DNA of 12,691 bases from an uncultured Gardnerella sp. (GCA_947254595.1 CAMYED010000034.1:1-12691), one strand, 5' to 3'. Positions 1 through 7,451 are shown, numbered from the stretch's first letter. The notes: generated by a model from the letters alone, not told the origin. Made by a program: numbers and translations.

Positions 1-284
1 CAATCGAAAAGCCATTTTCTAGGCCGCAAGGTTCTGCAGGCGCTAGATCTTTTGCACCAATAGGTTTTTCGCTTCTTTCTGCAGTATGCATGATTCCATC
101 TATTGCTGCAGCTATGGCGTTTTTGGCTATTAACCCGAATCTTTTGTGGATTGCAAGCATTCTGTTTGTAGTAAACGGCTTGATTGTGCTGGCTGTTGGC
201 GTAATTATTGGTGGCAAAGTGATGGATAAGCGCATGATTCGCATTGTTGAAAATTTGCGCAGATTTGCGTCTATTACAGCGTAA
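1..284 (+). CDS. C-terminal fragment of a membrane protein (possible ABC exporter permease)
   Basis: The frame that ends in TAA at 282-284 is open back to the window edge (codons begin at position 3), so this is the 3' end of a longer gene and the ATG at 90 is probably internal. About 94 residues are visible. They contain two hydrophobic segments, roughly residues 20-42 and 47-69 of the fragment, separated by a short polar turn (NPNLLW). A glycine-containing segment (VGVIIGGKVMDKR) leads into a short basic cytoplasmic tail. The ending 'VGV-IGGK-DKR' resembles the C-termini of some actinobacterial ABC-2 type exporter permeases, but this is an impression from memory and not a firm family call. 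No catalytic motif is visible. It is not obviously in an operon with dacB, which starts 74 bases later behind its own possible promoter. Confidence 0.6.
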   Translation, partial: IEKPFSRPQGSAGARSFAPIGFSLLSAVCMIPSIAAAMAFLAINPNLLWIASILFVVNGLIVLAVGVIIGGKVMDKRMIRIVENLRRFASITA

Positions 285-313
285 CTTACGCACGCTTTGT
301 TGCAAGCGCAATG

Positions 314-319
314 TATAGT
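314..319 (+). promoter_or_regulatory. Possible -10 box of the dacB promoter
   Basis: TATAGT lies 40 bases before the dacB start codon, in the 74-base gap after the upstream gene. It would give a leader of roughly 33 nt. No convincing -35 hexamer stands 16-18 bases upstream, so this is a weak prediction based on the -10 box alone. Confidence 0.3.
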
Positions 320-358
320 TAAGCGCGGTATTTGCAATCGATTTAGAGGTGTGCTCGC

Positions 359-2068
359 ATGGAAAGTAGTAAAGGCTCGGATGACGCCTTAAATGCTCTT
401 AATGCGAGCGCACCTAAGCAAAGCAAATACGAAAAAATGCTTCAGCGTAGCAAGTATCCTTCGCGTTGGAGGCTGCTTATTGCGTTTATATCCGTATTTG
501 TAAGTTCAGCAATAATGCTAGCTTATTTTGTGCTTGACGTATGCGATATTGTTCCTGGCCCTTTAACTTTTAAGGAGCCACATTCTTCCACTGTTGTTTC
601 TTCGCCTCGCGCGCTTTTAAGTGTTCTGTCTTCTACTGAAGGCGCGGTTTATGGTAAGAAAATAAATCGCGGTAAAGCTCAAAAAATTATTGACGATTTA
701 ATTGCGGATCCTTCTATAAGTAACAGTACTTCCGTAGTGATTATGGACGCAAAAGGTAGCGTAATTGCTTCGCACGAAGTGAACACTCCTCGAGAACCTG
801 CGTCTACTCTTAAAACTTTAACTGCTGCTGTTGCTTCTCGCACTTTAGACATGGGTTCAACTCTCGATACGCAAGTGTTTTTGCTTCCTAAATCAACTAA
901 AGAACCTGAGTATGCGTCTAAGTTTAATGCTCGTAAAATCGTTCTTCGAGGCAATGGGGATATGCTTCTTGGGGTTGGTGAAAACGATTGGCATCATGTT
1001 AATGGTCGTGCGGGTTTAGCAACTTTGGCTAAAAAAACTGCGCTCGCACTAAAAATTGACAACATTCATAAAGTGTCTCTTGAAGTTGACGATTCTCTGT
1101 TTGGTTCTAAGCGTGCGCCTTCTTTGATTTATGAAACAGATGTTGAGCGACGTTTTTATGCGCGCACTTCTTCTCTTGCTGTTGACGATGCTCGTCAGCG
1201 GGATCTTGCTTTACAAGGTGTGGATGCTGACGCAATGACGGATTTTCCGCTTTCGGATCCTCAGCCTGCTTTAAGCGCCGGCAATATTTTTGCCAAATTG
1301 CTTATTAAGCAGGGTGTTGAAGTAGAAAATTTCAGTAATAAAAATTCAGACGAAAACTCTAAAAAATCAGAAAATTCTACTGAAGATTCTTCGCAAAACA
1401 ATAAAAATTCCGACGACGAAAATGCGTCTAAAGAATCTCAAAATAAGGAATCTCAGAATAACGAATCGCAAAATACTGCAATAAAAGTCAGTGAAACAAA
1501 ATCGCTTATAACTCCTAATTCTCAGCTGCTTGCAAAAGTTTCTTCCGCACCTCTTAATGAAGTAATGGCGTATATGCTTAGAATTTCCGACAACACTCTT
1601 GCCGAGGAGTTTGGAAGATTAACTGCGCTCGCAACGAATAAGCGCAATTCTCCGGAAGGCGCGGTGCAAGCTGTAAAAGAGGGCTTACGAAAGCTTAAAG
1701 TGGATACTCGCGGATTGCGTATGTCGGATTGTTCGGGATTGTCTCCAAAATCACAGTTGCGTGTTTCAACTTTGGCAAAAGTGCAAGTTTTGAATGTAGA
1801 AGCAAATTCTGGGGGAGCTGCCGCTGCGGAAGGATTATCCTTACCGGGATTAGTTGGCACGTCTCGAAAGCGTTTAGCAGACGCTTCAAGCGCAGGATTG
1901 CTGCGAGTTAAAACAGGATCTTTGGATCAAGTTAGCTCAATGGTTGGGAATGTGTCTCGTAAAGACGGGGGAGTTCTTACTTTTGCGGTTGTTGCAAATA
2001 AGCCTGCAGATTTTTGGGGAGCGTTTGTAGCTATTAATAAATTTATGGCACAATTGCCGAATCTTTAA
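359..2068 (+). CDS. dacB: D-alanyl-D-alanine carboxypeptidase, PBP4 type (peptidase S13)
   Basis: This low-molecular-mass penicillin-binding protein removes the terminal D-Ala from, or cuts cross-links in, peptidoglycan outside the membrane. The 569-residue product has a cytoplasmic N-terminus, one membrane segment or signal anchor at about residues 38-60, and an extracytoplasmic serine-peptidase domain. The three active-site motifs are present: STLK (149-152, nucleophile S149), SDN (410-412) and KTG (518-520). The DCSGLS segment near 457-462 is also typical of the S13 family. A disordered Asn/Ser/Lys/Glu-rich stretch at about 325-374 sits between the first and second motifs and looks like an added linker. 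The ATG at 359 is preceded by AGAGG at 345-349, nine bases upstream, which supports this start. The order dacB-tilS-hpt-ftsH is conserved in Actinobacteria. Confidence 0.93.
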   Translation: MESSKGSDDALNALNASAPKQSKYEKMLQRSKYPSRWRLLIAFISVFVSSAIMLAYFVLDVCDIVPGPLTFKEPHSSTVVSSPRALLSVLSSTEGAVYGKKINRGKAQKIIDDLIADPSISNSTSVVIMDAKGSVIASHEVNTPREPASTLKTLTAAVASRTLDMGSTLDTQVFLLPKSTKEPEYASKFNARKIVLRGNGDMLLGVGENDWHHVNGRAGLATLAKKTALALKIDNIHKVSLEVDDSLFGSKRAPSLIYETDVERRFYARTSSLAVDDARQRDLALQGVDADAMTDFPLSDPQPALSAGNIFAKLLIKQGVEVENFSNKNSDENSKKSENSTEDSSQNNKNSDDENASKESQNKESQNNESQNTAIKVSETKSLITPNSQLLAKVSSAPLNEVMAYMLRISDNTLAEEFGRLTALATNKRNSPEGAVQAVKEGLRKLKVDTRGLRMSDCSGLSPKSQLRVSTLAKVQVLNVEANSGGAAAAEGLSLPGLVGTSRKRLADASSAGLLRVKTGSLDQVSSMVGNVSRKDGGVLTFAVVANKPADFWGAFVAINKFMAQLPNL

Positions 2069-2088
2069 GTGCTTTTAAGCTGCTCTAA

Positions 2089-2140
2089 CTTTCTTGCGTT
2101 ACGCTGTTTTTCTTAAACTGTAACATCTTTCTTGCGTTAC
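2089..2140 (+). repeat. 14-bp direct repeat flanking the tilS promoter
   Basis: CTTTCTTGCGTTAC occurs exactly at 2089-2102 and again at 2127-2140, 38 bases apart, within the 81-base gap between dacB and tilS. The second copy overlaps the likely -10 box of tilS. Its reverse complement (GTAACGCAAG) resembles the tandem units upstream of ettA. Confidence 0.7.
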
Positions 2141-2150
2141 ACTAGAACTA
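2138..2150 (+). promoter_or_regulatory. Putative tilS promoter giving a leaderless mRNA
   Basis: TACACT at 2138-2143 is a good -10 box. It ends six bases before the A of the ATG at 2150, so transcription would start at or next to the start codon. No Shine-Dalgarno site precedes this ATG. This arrangement is the usual signature of leaderless genes, which are common in Actinobacteria. The -35 region is not clear. Confidence 0.5.
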
Positions 2151-3268
2151 TGGTTTACTCGTCTCGTATTCGCGCAGGAATTGGCGAAATTAATCGCTGT
2201 TTTGACGCACTACAATTGTTTCCTACGGACGCGCGTTTTTCTGAGCATGGTCAGCACAATCCAGCAGATAATGCTCCGCTTGTTTTGGTTGCGTGCTCTG
2301 GAGGAAGGGATTCGCTTGCTCTTACAGCTTTAAGCGTTATTGTTTGCGCAAGCCGGGGGCTTCGCTGCGGAGTTGTAATAGTTGACCACCATATTCAGCC
2401 TAATTCAACAGAAGTTGCTCTTGTTGCGGCAAAACGTTGCGAACAAGTTGGCGTAGACGAAAAAAACGTTTATATTAAGTCGGTTCATGTTGAAGATTTA
2501 GGAGAAGGTGAGGAATCTGCAGCAAGAAACGCCCGGTATGAAGCCATTATTGAAGTAGCTAAAAGCGAGAAAGCTGTGGCAGTTTTATTGGCTCACACTG
2601 CAGATGATCAGGCAGAAACCGTGCTTATTGGCTTAAAAGATTCTGCTGGCTTAGAAGCGATTGCTGGAATGAAAGCCGTAACATTACGCAAAAACGTGCG
2701 TTTTGCGCGTCCGCTTATTGAGCTTACTAGAAAAGACACAACGGGAATTTGCGAAGATTTAGGCATAAAATGGTGGGACGATCCAACTAATGGTGACACT
2801 TGCAATCAAGACTTAGAGCTTTGTGAAAAGTATCCTCTTAGATCTCGTATTCGTCACACGCTTATGCCGTATATTTCGCGCTTTTTGCAAGCAAATATGG
2901 TAACTTTACTTTCGCGTGGCGCAAAACTTGCTCAAGATGATCTTGAATATATTAATTCTAAAGTTGACGAAGCTATGCCGAATGTAATATGCGAGGAGGA
3001 TGAAAATAAAAGCGTGATTCTAAAAGCAGAAAAACTTGCTCAATACCCTCCTTCTATTCGACGCCGAGTTATAGCAAGGGCGCTTACTAAGTTGCGCTTG
3101 CGTTTCTGCGCAAGTCACGTAAAAGCAATCGACGAATTAAGCGTAAATTGGCACGGTCAAAAGCCTTTTGCACTGCCCGGAAGTTATGAAGCTGCACGCT
3201 TATCGAAGCGTATCGTCATTCGCTTATGCAAAGATAGTGAACATGCAAATTGCAGATATACGAGATGA
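2150..3268 (+). CDS. tilS: tRNA(Ile) lysidine synthetase TilS
   Basis: TilS uses ATP to attach lysine to C34 of the tRNA(Ile) with anticodon CAU, so that it reads AUA and is charged with isoleucine; the enzyme is cytosolic and normally essential. With the ATG at 2150 the product has 372 residues. The N-terminal PP-loop ATPase domain carries SGGRDS (50-55), DHHIQ (79-83), ARNARY (125-130), HTADDQAET (149-157), RPLI (187-190), DPTN (211-214) and RSRIRHTLMP (231-240). All of these are family hallmarks in the expected order. A C-terminal region of about 120 residues follows. A TTG at 2132 would add six residues, but it has no ribosome site, and the -10 box at 2138 would lie inside the gene. The 3' end overlaps hpt by 26 bases, suggesting co-transcription and translational coupling. 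Confidence 0.93.
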   Translation: MVYSSRIRAGIGEINRCFDALQLFPTDARFSEHGQHNPADNAPLVLVACSGGRDSLALTALSVIVCASRGLRCGVVIVDHHIQPNSTEVALVAAKRCEQVGVDEKNVYIKSVHVEDLGEGEESAARNARYEAIIEVAKSEKAVAVLLAHTADDQAETVLIGLKDSAGLEAIAGMKAVTLRKNVRFARPLIELTRKDTTGICEDLGIKWWDDPTNGDTCNQDLELCEKYPLRSRIRHTLMPYISRFLQANMVTLLSRGAKLAQDDLEYINSKVDEAMPNVICEEDENKSVILKAEKLAQYPPSIRRRVIARALTKLRLRFCASHVKAIDELSVNWHGQKPFALPGSYEAARLSKRIVIRLCKDSEHANCRYTR

Positions 3269-3797
3269 CATCGACTATGAATTAATCAGCCACGAAGAAC
3301 TTATGAAGCGCATTCGTGAAGTTGCTAAACAGGTTAGTGAAGATTACAAAAACCGCAATATTTTGCTTGTTGCTGTGCTTAAGGGCGCTGTTAATACGCT
3401 TGCGGTTTTTTCACAAGAACTGAGCGTCAACGCTCCAATGGACTTTATGAGCTTGTCGAGCTACGGTAGTGGCACTCAAACGAGCGGGCAGATTAAGGTT
3501 CGTGAAGATTTAACTACCGACGTGCGCGGTCGCGATGTGCTTATTGTTGAGGATATTGTTGACTCGGGTCGTACGCTGGCTTGGCTTGTAGACGAGCTTA
3601 AAAGCCGCGGAGCTAACAGTGTTAAAGTTTTTGCACTGTTAAGCAAGCCGGCTCGTCGCGAAGTTGACGTGAAAATCGACTATTCAGGCTTTGAAATTCC
3701 GGACGCTTTCGTAGTTGGCTTCGGCATGGACTACGACGAGCGTTACCGCAACCTCAACAGCATTGCGGTACTAAAGCCATCAGTGTATGGCGCTTAA
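3243..3797 (+). CDS. hpt: Hypoxanthine phosphoribosyltransferase
   Basis: This cytosolic purine-salvage enzyme joins hypoxanthine (often also guanine) to PRPP to give IMP or GMP. The ATG at 3243 gives 184 residues, the usual length for the family. It has LKGA (46-49), SSYG (72-75), the PRPP-binding loop EDIVDSGRT (103-111), the purine-contacting lysine in SKPARR (134-139) and the C-terminal segment VGFGMDYDERYRNL. An upstream ATG at 3168 in the same frame would add 25 residues with no family match, deep inside tilS, so it was not chosen. The gene overlaps tilS by 26 bases. The ribosome site is weak (only an AAAGA-like stretch), consistent with coupling to tilS translation. The tilS-hpt-ftsH order is conserved in Actinobacteria and beyond. 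Confidence 0.95.
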   Translation: MQIADIRDDIDYELISHEELMKRIREVAKQVSEDYKNRNILLVAVLKGAVNTLAVFSQELSVNAPMDFMSLSSYGSGTQTSGQIKVREDLTTDVRGRDVLIVEDIVDSGRTLAWLVDELKSRGANSVKVFALLSKPARREVDVKIDYSGFEIPDAFVVGFGMDYDERYRNLNSIAVLKPSVYGA

Positions 3798-3804
3798 TAA
3801 TCAC

Positions 3805-3864
3805 AAAATTCTTATTAAATTTTATTAAATATTATTAGTAAACGTATTAATAATTAAGAATTTT
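3805..3864. repeat. AT-rich inverted repeat between hpt and ftsH
   Basis: AAAATTCTTA at 3805-3814 is the exact reverse complement of TAAGAATTTT at 3855-3864. The 40 bases between are almost pure A+T and contain repeated TTATTAAAT. It lies in the 97-base gap just before the ftsH ribosome site. It could be a weak attenuator hairpin, an AT-rich promoter or upstream element, or simply low complexity. Confidence 0.45.
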
Positions 3865-3894
3865 ATATAGGGAGTTTGAAAGGAGCCTTATTAG

Positions 3895-6129
3895 ATGGGC
3901 GCTTCTCCTATGACACCGCAATGCCCAATGGGCGGCCCTGGGCGCGGAAATAACGGAAACAACCCGTTCTTAACCCCGCTAAACCCTAGGAATCCGCGAA
4001 ATGGCGGTCAAAAAGGCAAAAATAATAAGAATAACAACGGAAACGATAACGAAAACGGCAACAATAATCCTCGCCGCTCGTTCTGGCAGTCGCCTTGGAC
4101 GTGGATTGTGCTACTTGTTCTGCTTGCTGTAGTTGGCTTCCAAATGTTTGTACACAACGGCACGCAAACAATCGATACTCAAGATGGTATTGAATTGTTG
4201 CATTCGAATAAAGCAAACTATGTTGAAATAATTGACAACAAGCAGCTTGTTAAGCTCACTCTTGACGCTCCGTTTAAGAAGTACGATAAGCGAGATAAGA
4301 AGGACCATAACTTTGGTAAGGACGTGCAGTTCTACTACACGCTAGCGCAAGGTAAGTCGGTTCTGCAGGATGTTGAAAAAGCTAAGCCGGCTAACGGTTG
4401 GACTGCAAGCCTGCAATCTCAAAGCATTGTGTCGTATCTTATTACTTCGCTTGTTCCAATATTGTTCTTCCTTGGCATGATTTGGTTCATGTTTAGCAGA
4501 ATTGGCGGTGCAGGCGGCGGAATGCTCGGAATGGGTAACGGCCGCGGTCGAGGAAAGCTTCTTGAAGGCCAAACTCCTAAAACTAAGTTTGCGGATGTTG
4601 CTGGTGAGCAGGCTGCTGTTGAAGAAGTTGAGGAGATTAAAGACTTCTTAAAGGACCCTTCACGCTATAAGGCTTTGGGTGCGCGTATTCCTCGCGGCGT
4701 GCTGCTTTACGGCCCTCCAGGAACCGGTAAAACTTTGCTTGCGCGCGCTATTGCTGGCGAAGCAGGCGTGCCGTTCTATGCAATGGCTGGTTCTGACTTC
4801 GTTGAAATGTTCGTTGGCTTGGGTGCTTCTCGAGTGCGTGAATTGTTTGACGAAGCTAAGAAGAATGCTCCTGCAATTATCTTTATTGATGAGATTGATG
4901 CTGTTGGTCGTCGCCGTGGAAGCGGTATGACGGGCGGTCACGACGAGCGCGAACAGACTCTTAACCAGCTGCTCGTTGAAATGGACGGATTCGATAACGA
5001 CACTAATTTGATTATTATTGCCGCAACTAACCGTCCGGATGTGCTTGATTCTGCACTTCTTCGTCCAGGTCGTTTTGACCGTCAGGTTGCTGTTGAGGCT
5101 CCTGATTTGGAAGGTCGCGAAGCAATTTTGAAGGTTCACGCAAAGGGCAAGCCTTTTGTTCCGGATGTTGATCTTCACATGGTTGCTGTTCGCACTCCTG
5201 GTTTTACTGGCGCAGATTTGGCTAACGTGCTTAATGAGGCTGCGTTACTTTGCGCTCGCTCAGGTGCTCAGTACATTGATAACCGCGCTATTGATGAGGC
5301 AATTGACCGAGTTCAGGCAGGTCCTAGAAGGAAATCTAAGGGCATGGCTTTGGACGAGTTGCGCAATACTGCCTACCACGAAGGTGGCCACGCTTTGGTT
5401 GCCGCGGCTTTGCACAACACGGATCCTGTTACAAAGGTGACGATTTTGCCTCGCGGACACGCACTTGGCTACACTGCAGTGATGCCAACAAGCGACCGTT
5501 ACTCGCAGTCTCGCAACGAGCTTCTCGATCAAATGGCTTACGCCATGGGTGGGCGCACGGCTGAGGAAGTTGTGTTCCACGACCCAACAACCGGCGCTTC
5601 TAATGATATTGAGAAAGCTACGGCAATCGCTCGAAAGATGGTTGTTGAATATGGCTTCTCTGCAAAGCTTGGAGCAGTTAAGTGGATGGATGCGGACGAC
5701 GACTCTTCTGGATCTCTTGACTCTCTGCAGCCACGCAAGTTCTCGAACCGCACTGCTGAAGTAATAGATGAAGAAGTTCATAAGCTTATTGAAACTGCTC
5801 ATACTGAGGCGTGGGAGATTATTAACAATAATCGCGACGTTTTGGACGAGCTTGTTCGTCAGTTGCTTGCAAAGGAAACTTTGAACGAGAAGGAGCTTAA
5901 GGAAATCTTTAGTAAGATTCGAAAAGCTCCAGAGCGTGTTCTTTGGCTTTCTAACGAGCAGCGTCCGGATTCGAATATTCCGCCTGTAGAGATTCCGGAA
6001 AGCCTAAAGCGCAATGTTGCTGGTAGCGCTGCTGGTAGTGATTCTGGTGCCGCTGGTAGTGCTGCTGGTAGTGCTGCAAGTAGCGATTCCGGTGCCGTAA
6101 ATCCTACGGAAAACGAAATTCGCAACTAA
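3895..6129 (+). CDS. ftsH: ATP-dependent zinc metalloprotease FtsH
   Basis: FtsH is a hexameric AAA+ protease of the cytoplasmic membrane that extracts and degrades membrane and regulatory proteins. The 744-residue product has an Asn/Gly-rich cytoplasmic tail (about 18-62), membrane segment 1 (67-84), an external domain and membrane segment 2 (about 179-200). The AAA+ domain follows, with Walker A GPPGTGKT (273-280), Walker B IIFIDEIDA (328-336) and a second region of homology around TNR...RPGRFDR (378-396). The zinc peptidase domain has HEGGH (495-499), the actinobacterial form of HExxH, with D571 in SNDIEKA as the likely third ligand. The C-terminus ends in Ala/Gly/Ser repeats (about 708-734). 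GAAAGGAG at 3878-3885, nine bases before the ATG, supports the start. In relatives, folate genes usually follow directly. Confidence 0.97.
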   Translation: MGASPMTPQCPMGGPGRGNNGNNPFLTPLNPRNPRNGGQKGKNNKNNNGNDNENGNNNPRRSFWQSPWTWIVLLVLLAVVGFQMFVHNGTQTIDTQDGIELLHSNKANYVEIIDNKQLVKLTLDAPFKKYDKRDKKDHNFGKDVQFYYTLAQGKSVLQDVEKAKPANGWTASLQSQSIVSYLITSLVPILFFLGMIWFMFSRIGGAGGGMLGMGNGRGRGKLLEGQTPKTKFADVAGEQAAVEEVEEIKDFLKDPSRYKALGARIPRGVLLYGPPGTGKTLLARAIAGEAGVPFYAMAGSDFVEMFVGLGASRVRELFDEAKKNAPAIIFIDEIDAVGRRRGSGMTGGHDEREQTLNQLLVEMDGFDNDTNLIIIAATNRPDVLDSALLRPGRFDRQVAVEAPDLEGREAILKVHAKGKPFVPDVDLHMVAVRTPGFTGADLANVLNEAALLCARSGAQYIDNRAIDEAIDRVQAGPRRKSKGMALDELRNTAYHEGGHALVAAALHNTDPVTKVTILPRGHALGYTAVMPTSDRYSQSRNELLDQMAYAMGGRTAEEVVFHDPTTGASNDIEKATAIARKMVVEYGFSAKLGAVKWMDADDDSSGSLDSLQPRKFSNRTAEVIDEEVHKLIETAHTEAWEIINNNRDVLDELVRQLLAKETLNEKELKEIFSKIRKAPERVLWLSNEQRPDSNIPPVEIPESLKRNVAGSAAGSDSGAAGSAAGSAASSDSGAVNPTENEIRN
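6019..6096 (+). repeat. Ala/Gly/Ser-coding repeats at the ftsH 3' end
   Basis: The codons for AGS, AAGS and SDSGA are repeated in an imperfect array encoding about 26 residues after the protease domain. The units are multiples of three bases, so gain or loss would change tail length without shifting the frame. Confidence 0.6.
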
Positions 6130-6213
6130 AGACCCGCCGAAGAAAAAAATAAAATGGTGTAAATAAAACGGTTTTTAGAACGAAACACCGTAAAAAATAA
6201 ACCAAAATGGCCA

Positions 6214-6262
6214 AAACGCTGGTAACAATACGATTTATTGCTACCAGCGTTTATTTTTTATC
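6214..6262 (+). terminator. Rho-independent terminator of ftsH
   Basis: AAACGCTGGTA (6214-6224) pairs perfectly with TACCAGCGTTT (6242-6252). After one A/C mismatch, CAATA (6226-6230) pairs with TATTG (6236-6240) around a five-base loop. The stem is followed by TTTATTTTTTAT. It stands about 85 bases after the ftsH stop and separates ftsH from the FolB-FolK-like gene. Confidence 0.85.
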
Positions 6263-6309
6263 CACATTTGTACAAAAGTACTTTTTAATTCTAGTAGAAT
6301 ATATCAAAA

Positions 6310-6315
6310 TATAAT
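6310..6315 (+). promoter_or_regulatory. -10 box of the FolB-FolK-like/DUF3180 transcription unit
   Basis: A perfect TATAAT lies between the ftsH terminator and the next gene. A start site near 6322 would leave a leader of about 90 nt. The -35 region is only weakly T-rich. A second, poorer candidate is TAGAAT at 6295-6300. Confidence 0.5.
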
Positions 6316-6339
6316 TTTAAGACCACAAACGGTCTTAAA
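6316..6339. promoter_or_regulatory. Palindrome at the presumed transcription start (operator or leader hairpin)
   Basis: TTTAAGACC (6316-6324) and GGTCTTAAA (6331-6339) form a perfect 9-bp inverted repeat with spacer ACAAAC. It begins one base after TATAAT, exactly where a repressor would block initiation. It could also act as a 5' hairpin of the mRNA. There is no T-run after it on the + strand, so it is not a normal terminator in that direction. Confidence 0.5.
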
Positions 6340-6410
6340 TAAAAATGGTAATTACGGTAAAAACGCTATTTAACCAAGGCCTAAATTGCTACGGAGAAAG
6401 AGAGAATACT

Positions 6411-7451
6411 ATGGAAACTATAAGAATCACCGGTATCCGCCCGAAGGATAATGATTTAGTCGTTGGCTTGTACAGCAACATATCTATTGACCTTGTTTTG
6501 AAGCTCGACTTAGTCAAAGCGTTAAACGGCATTGAGATAGATGCTGTAGATATTCCTCAAATCACAAATCGTCTGGCTGCTATGCTTACTCGTTACGAAG
6601 ACGACATTGAGCTTGAAAATCACCCAACTATTGCTCTTGAGATTATTGCTAATTCCGTTGCAGACTCTGTTATGAGAACTTGGCAGATTAGAAAAGCAAA
6701 AATTACGGTTCACGCGTCTCTTCGAAGCGAACATTACGACTTACAAAGCGTTGTTGACGATATTTCTATTAGCCTAACTCGTGTTTCGAAAGAGGATTTT
6801 GACGAACCTTTCGCAATTCCGGAATCCGCTGCTCGCGTTGCTTTTCGTAGCGGTAGAGTGAAGATTGATAATTGTGAAGACGCAGATTATTGCCGCAGGA
6901 TTGCCGAGGAAGATGAAAAAGAAAATCAGCGCCTCGAAAATGAAAAAGCAGTTACTGCCGTGATTTCTATGCGGGGTGTCGCCAAACAAGACACGCGTTC
7001 TGCTATGCTAAAAATGGTTGCGTTACTCGAACAGGATGAAAAGTCCCGCGTTGACGGTATTTCAGCATTGTATGTTGTTAATGCCCTGGAAGGTGACTAC
7101 TACGCGGCAACATTTGTTTTGTCTTCGAGTGGTGACGAGCTTGAGCTGCTTAGCCTAGTTCGCGCTGTTGCTGCATTGTATAAAGATGTTCTAACAGTTA
7201 AAGTTCTTGGCTCACGTTCATACGGTGCACCTGCTGCTGACACAAAAACAATAGATCCGAAAGGATTGCCGCAAAATCTTGCGGAAATGGTAATAGTGAA
7301 CCCTAAGTCACCTGAGCTTATGCCATGGATGCAAATTGAGTCGGATGCTGCTTTGGATTGCTGTCCAGTTGCGTATTCGTTAGCCCTTGCTGCGGATACT
7401 CAAACTGTTGGAGTATACTCGGAGCAATGGCTTATAGGGGATGATTATTAA
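6411..7451 (+). CDS. Degenerate FolB-FolK fusion (dihydroneopterin aldolase/HPPK relic)
   Basis: The 346-residue product looks like a fusion of dihydroneopterin aldolase (FolB-like, 1-125) and hydroxymethyl-dihydropterin pyrophosphokinase (FolK-like, 179-346), joined by a charged linker. The FolB half keeps the fold pattern: IRITGI start, a central ALEIIANSVAD matching the ETVA-type helix, ITVHAS and a final VVDDISISLTR strand. The catalytic lysine of VHKP is alanine (VHAS, residue 102), and both the early G-x-x-D/H-E motif and the YxY tyrosine are missing. The FolK half keeps the SALY strand and the helix near residues 243-257. It lacks the GSN loop, the R-W/G-x-R-x-L-D-D-D metal site and the HPR motif. 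It is therefore probably inactive in folate synthesis. The ATG at 6411 follows a purine-rich site (GGAGAAAGAGAG); an in-frame ATG at 6345 has none. Position between ftsH and DUF3180 supports the origin. Confidence 0.7.
   Translation: METIRITGIRPKDNDLVVGLYSNISIDLVLKLDLVKALNGIEIDAVDIPQITNRLAAMLTRYEDDIELENHPTIALEIIANSVADSVMRTWQIRKAKITVHASLRSEHYDLQSVVDDISISLTRVSKEDFDEPFAIPESAARVAFRSGRVKIDNCEDADYCRRIAEEDEKENQRLENEKAVTAVISMRGVAKQDTRSAMLKMVALLEQDEKSRVDGISALYVVNALEGDYYAATFVLSSSGDELELLSLVRAVAALYKDVLTVKVLGSRSYGAPAADTKTIDPKGLPQNLAEMVIVNPKSPELMPWMQIESDAALDCCPVAYSLALAADTQTVGVYSEQWLIGDDY

Noticed and set aside
3168..3242. Upstream ATG start for hpt
   Set aside because: It would add 25 residues lacking family similarity and would lengthen the overlap with tilS; the ATG at 3243 gives the standard HPRT length.
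4660..5178. 172-codon frame on the - strand inside ftsH
   Set aside because: It lies entirely within the conserved AAA+ coding sequence of ftsH and has a composition typical of an antisense shadow frame.
5260..5802. 180-codon frame on the - strand inside ftsH
   Set aside because: It is antisense to the zinc-protease domain of ftsH, with no ribosome site or recognisable motif.
6154..6191. Hairpin with GGTGT/ACACC arms just after ftsH
   Set aside because: The stem is short with a loop of over 20 bases; the stem at 6214-6252 is a far better terminator.
6345..6410. Upstream ATG start for the FolB-FolK-like gene
   Set aside because: It has no ribosome site, and the FolB-like similarity begins at the ATG at 6411, which has a purine-rich site.
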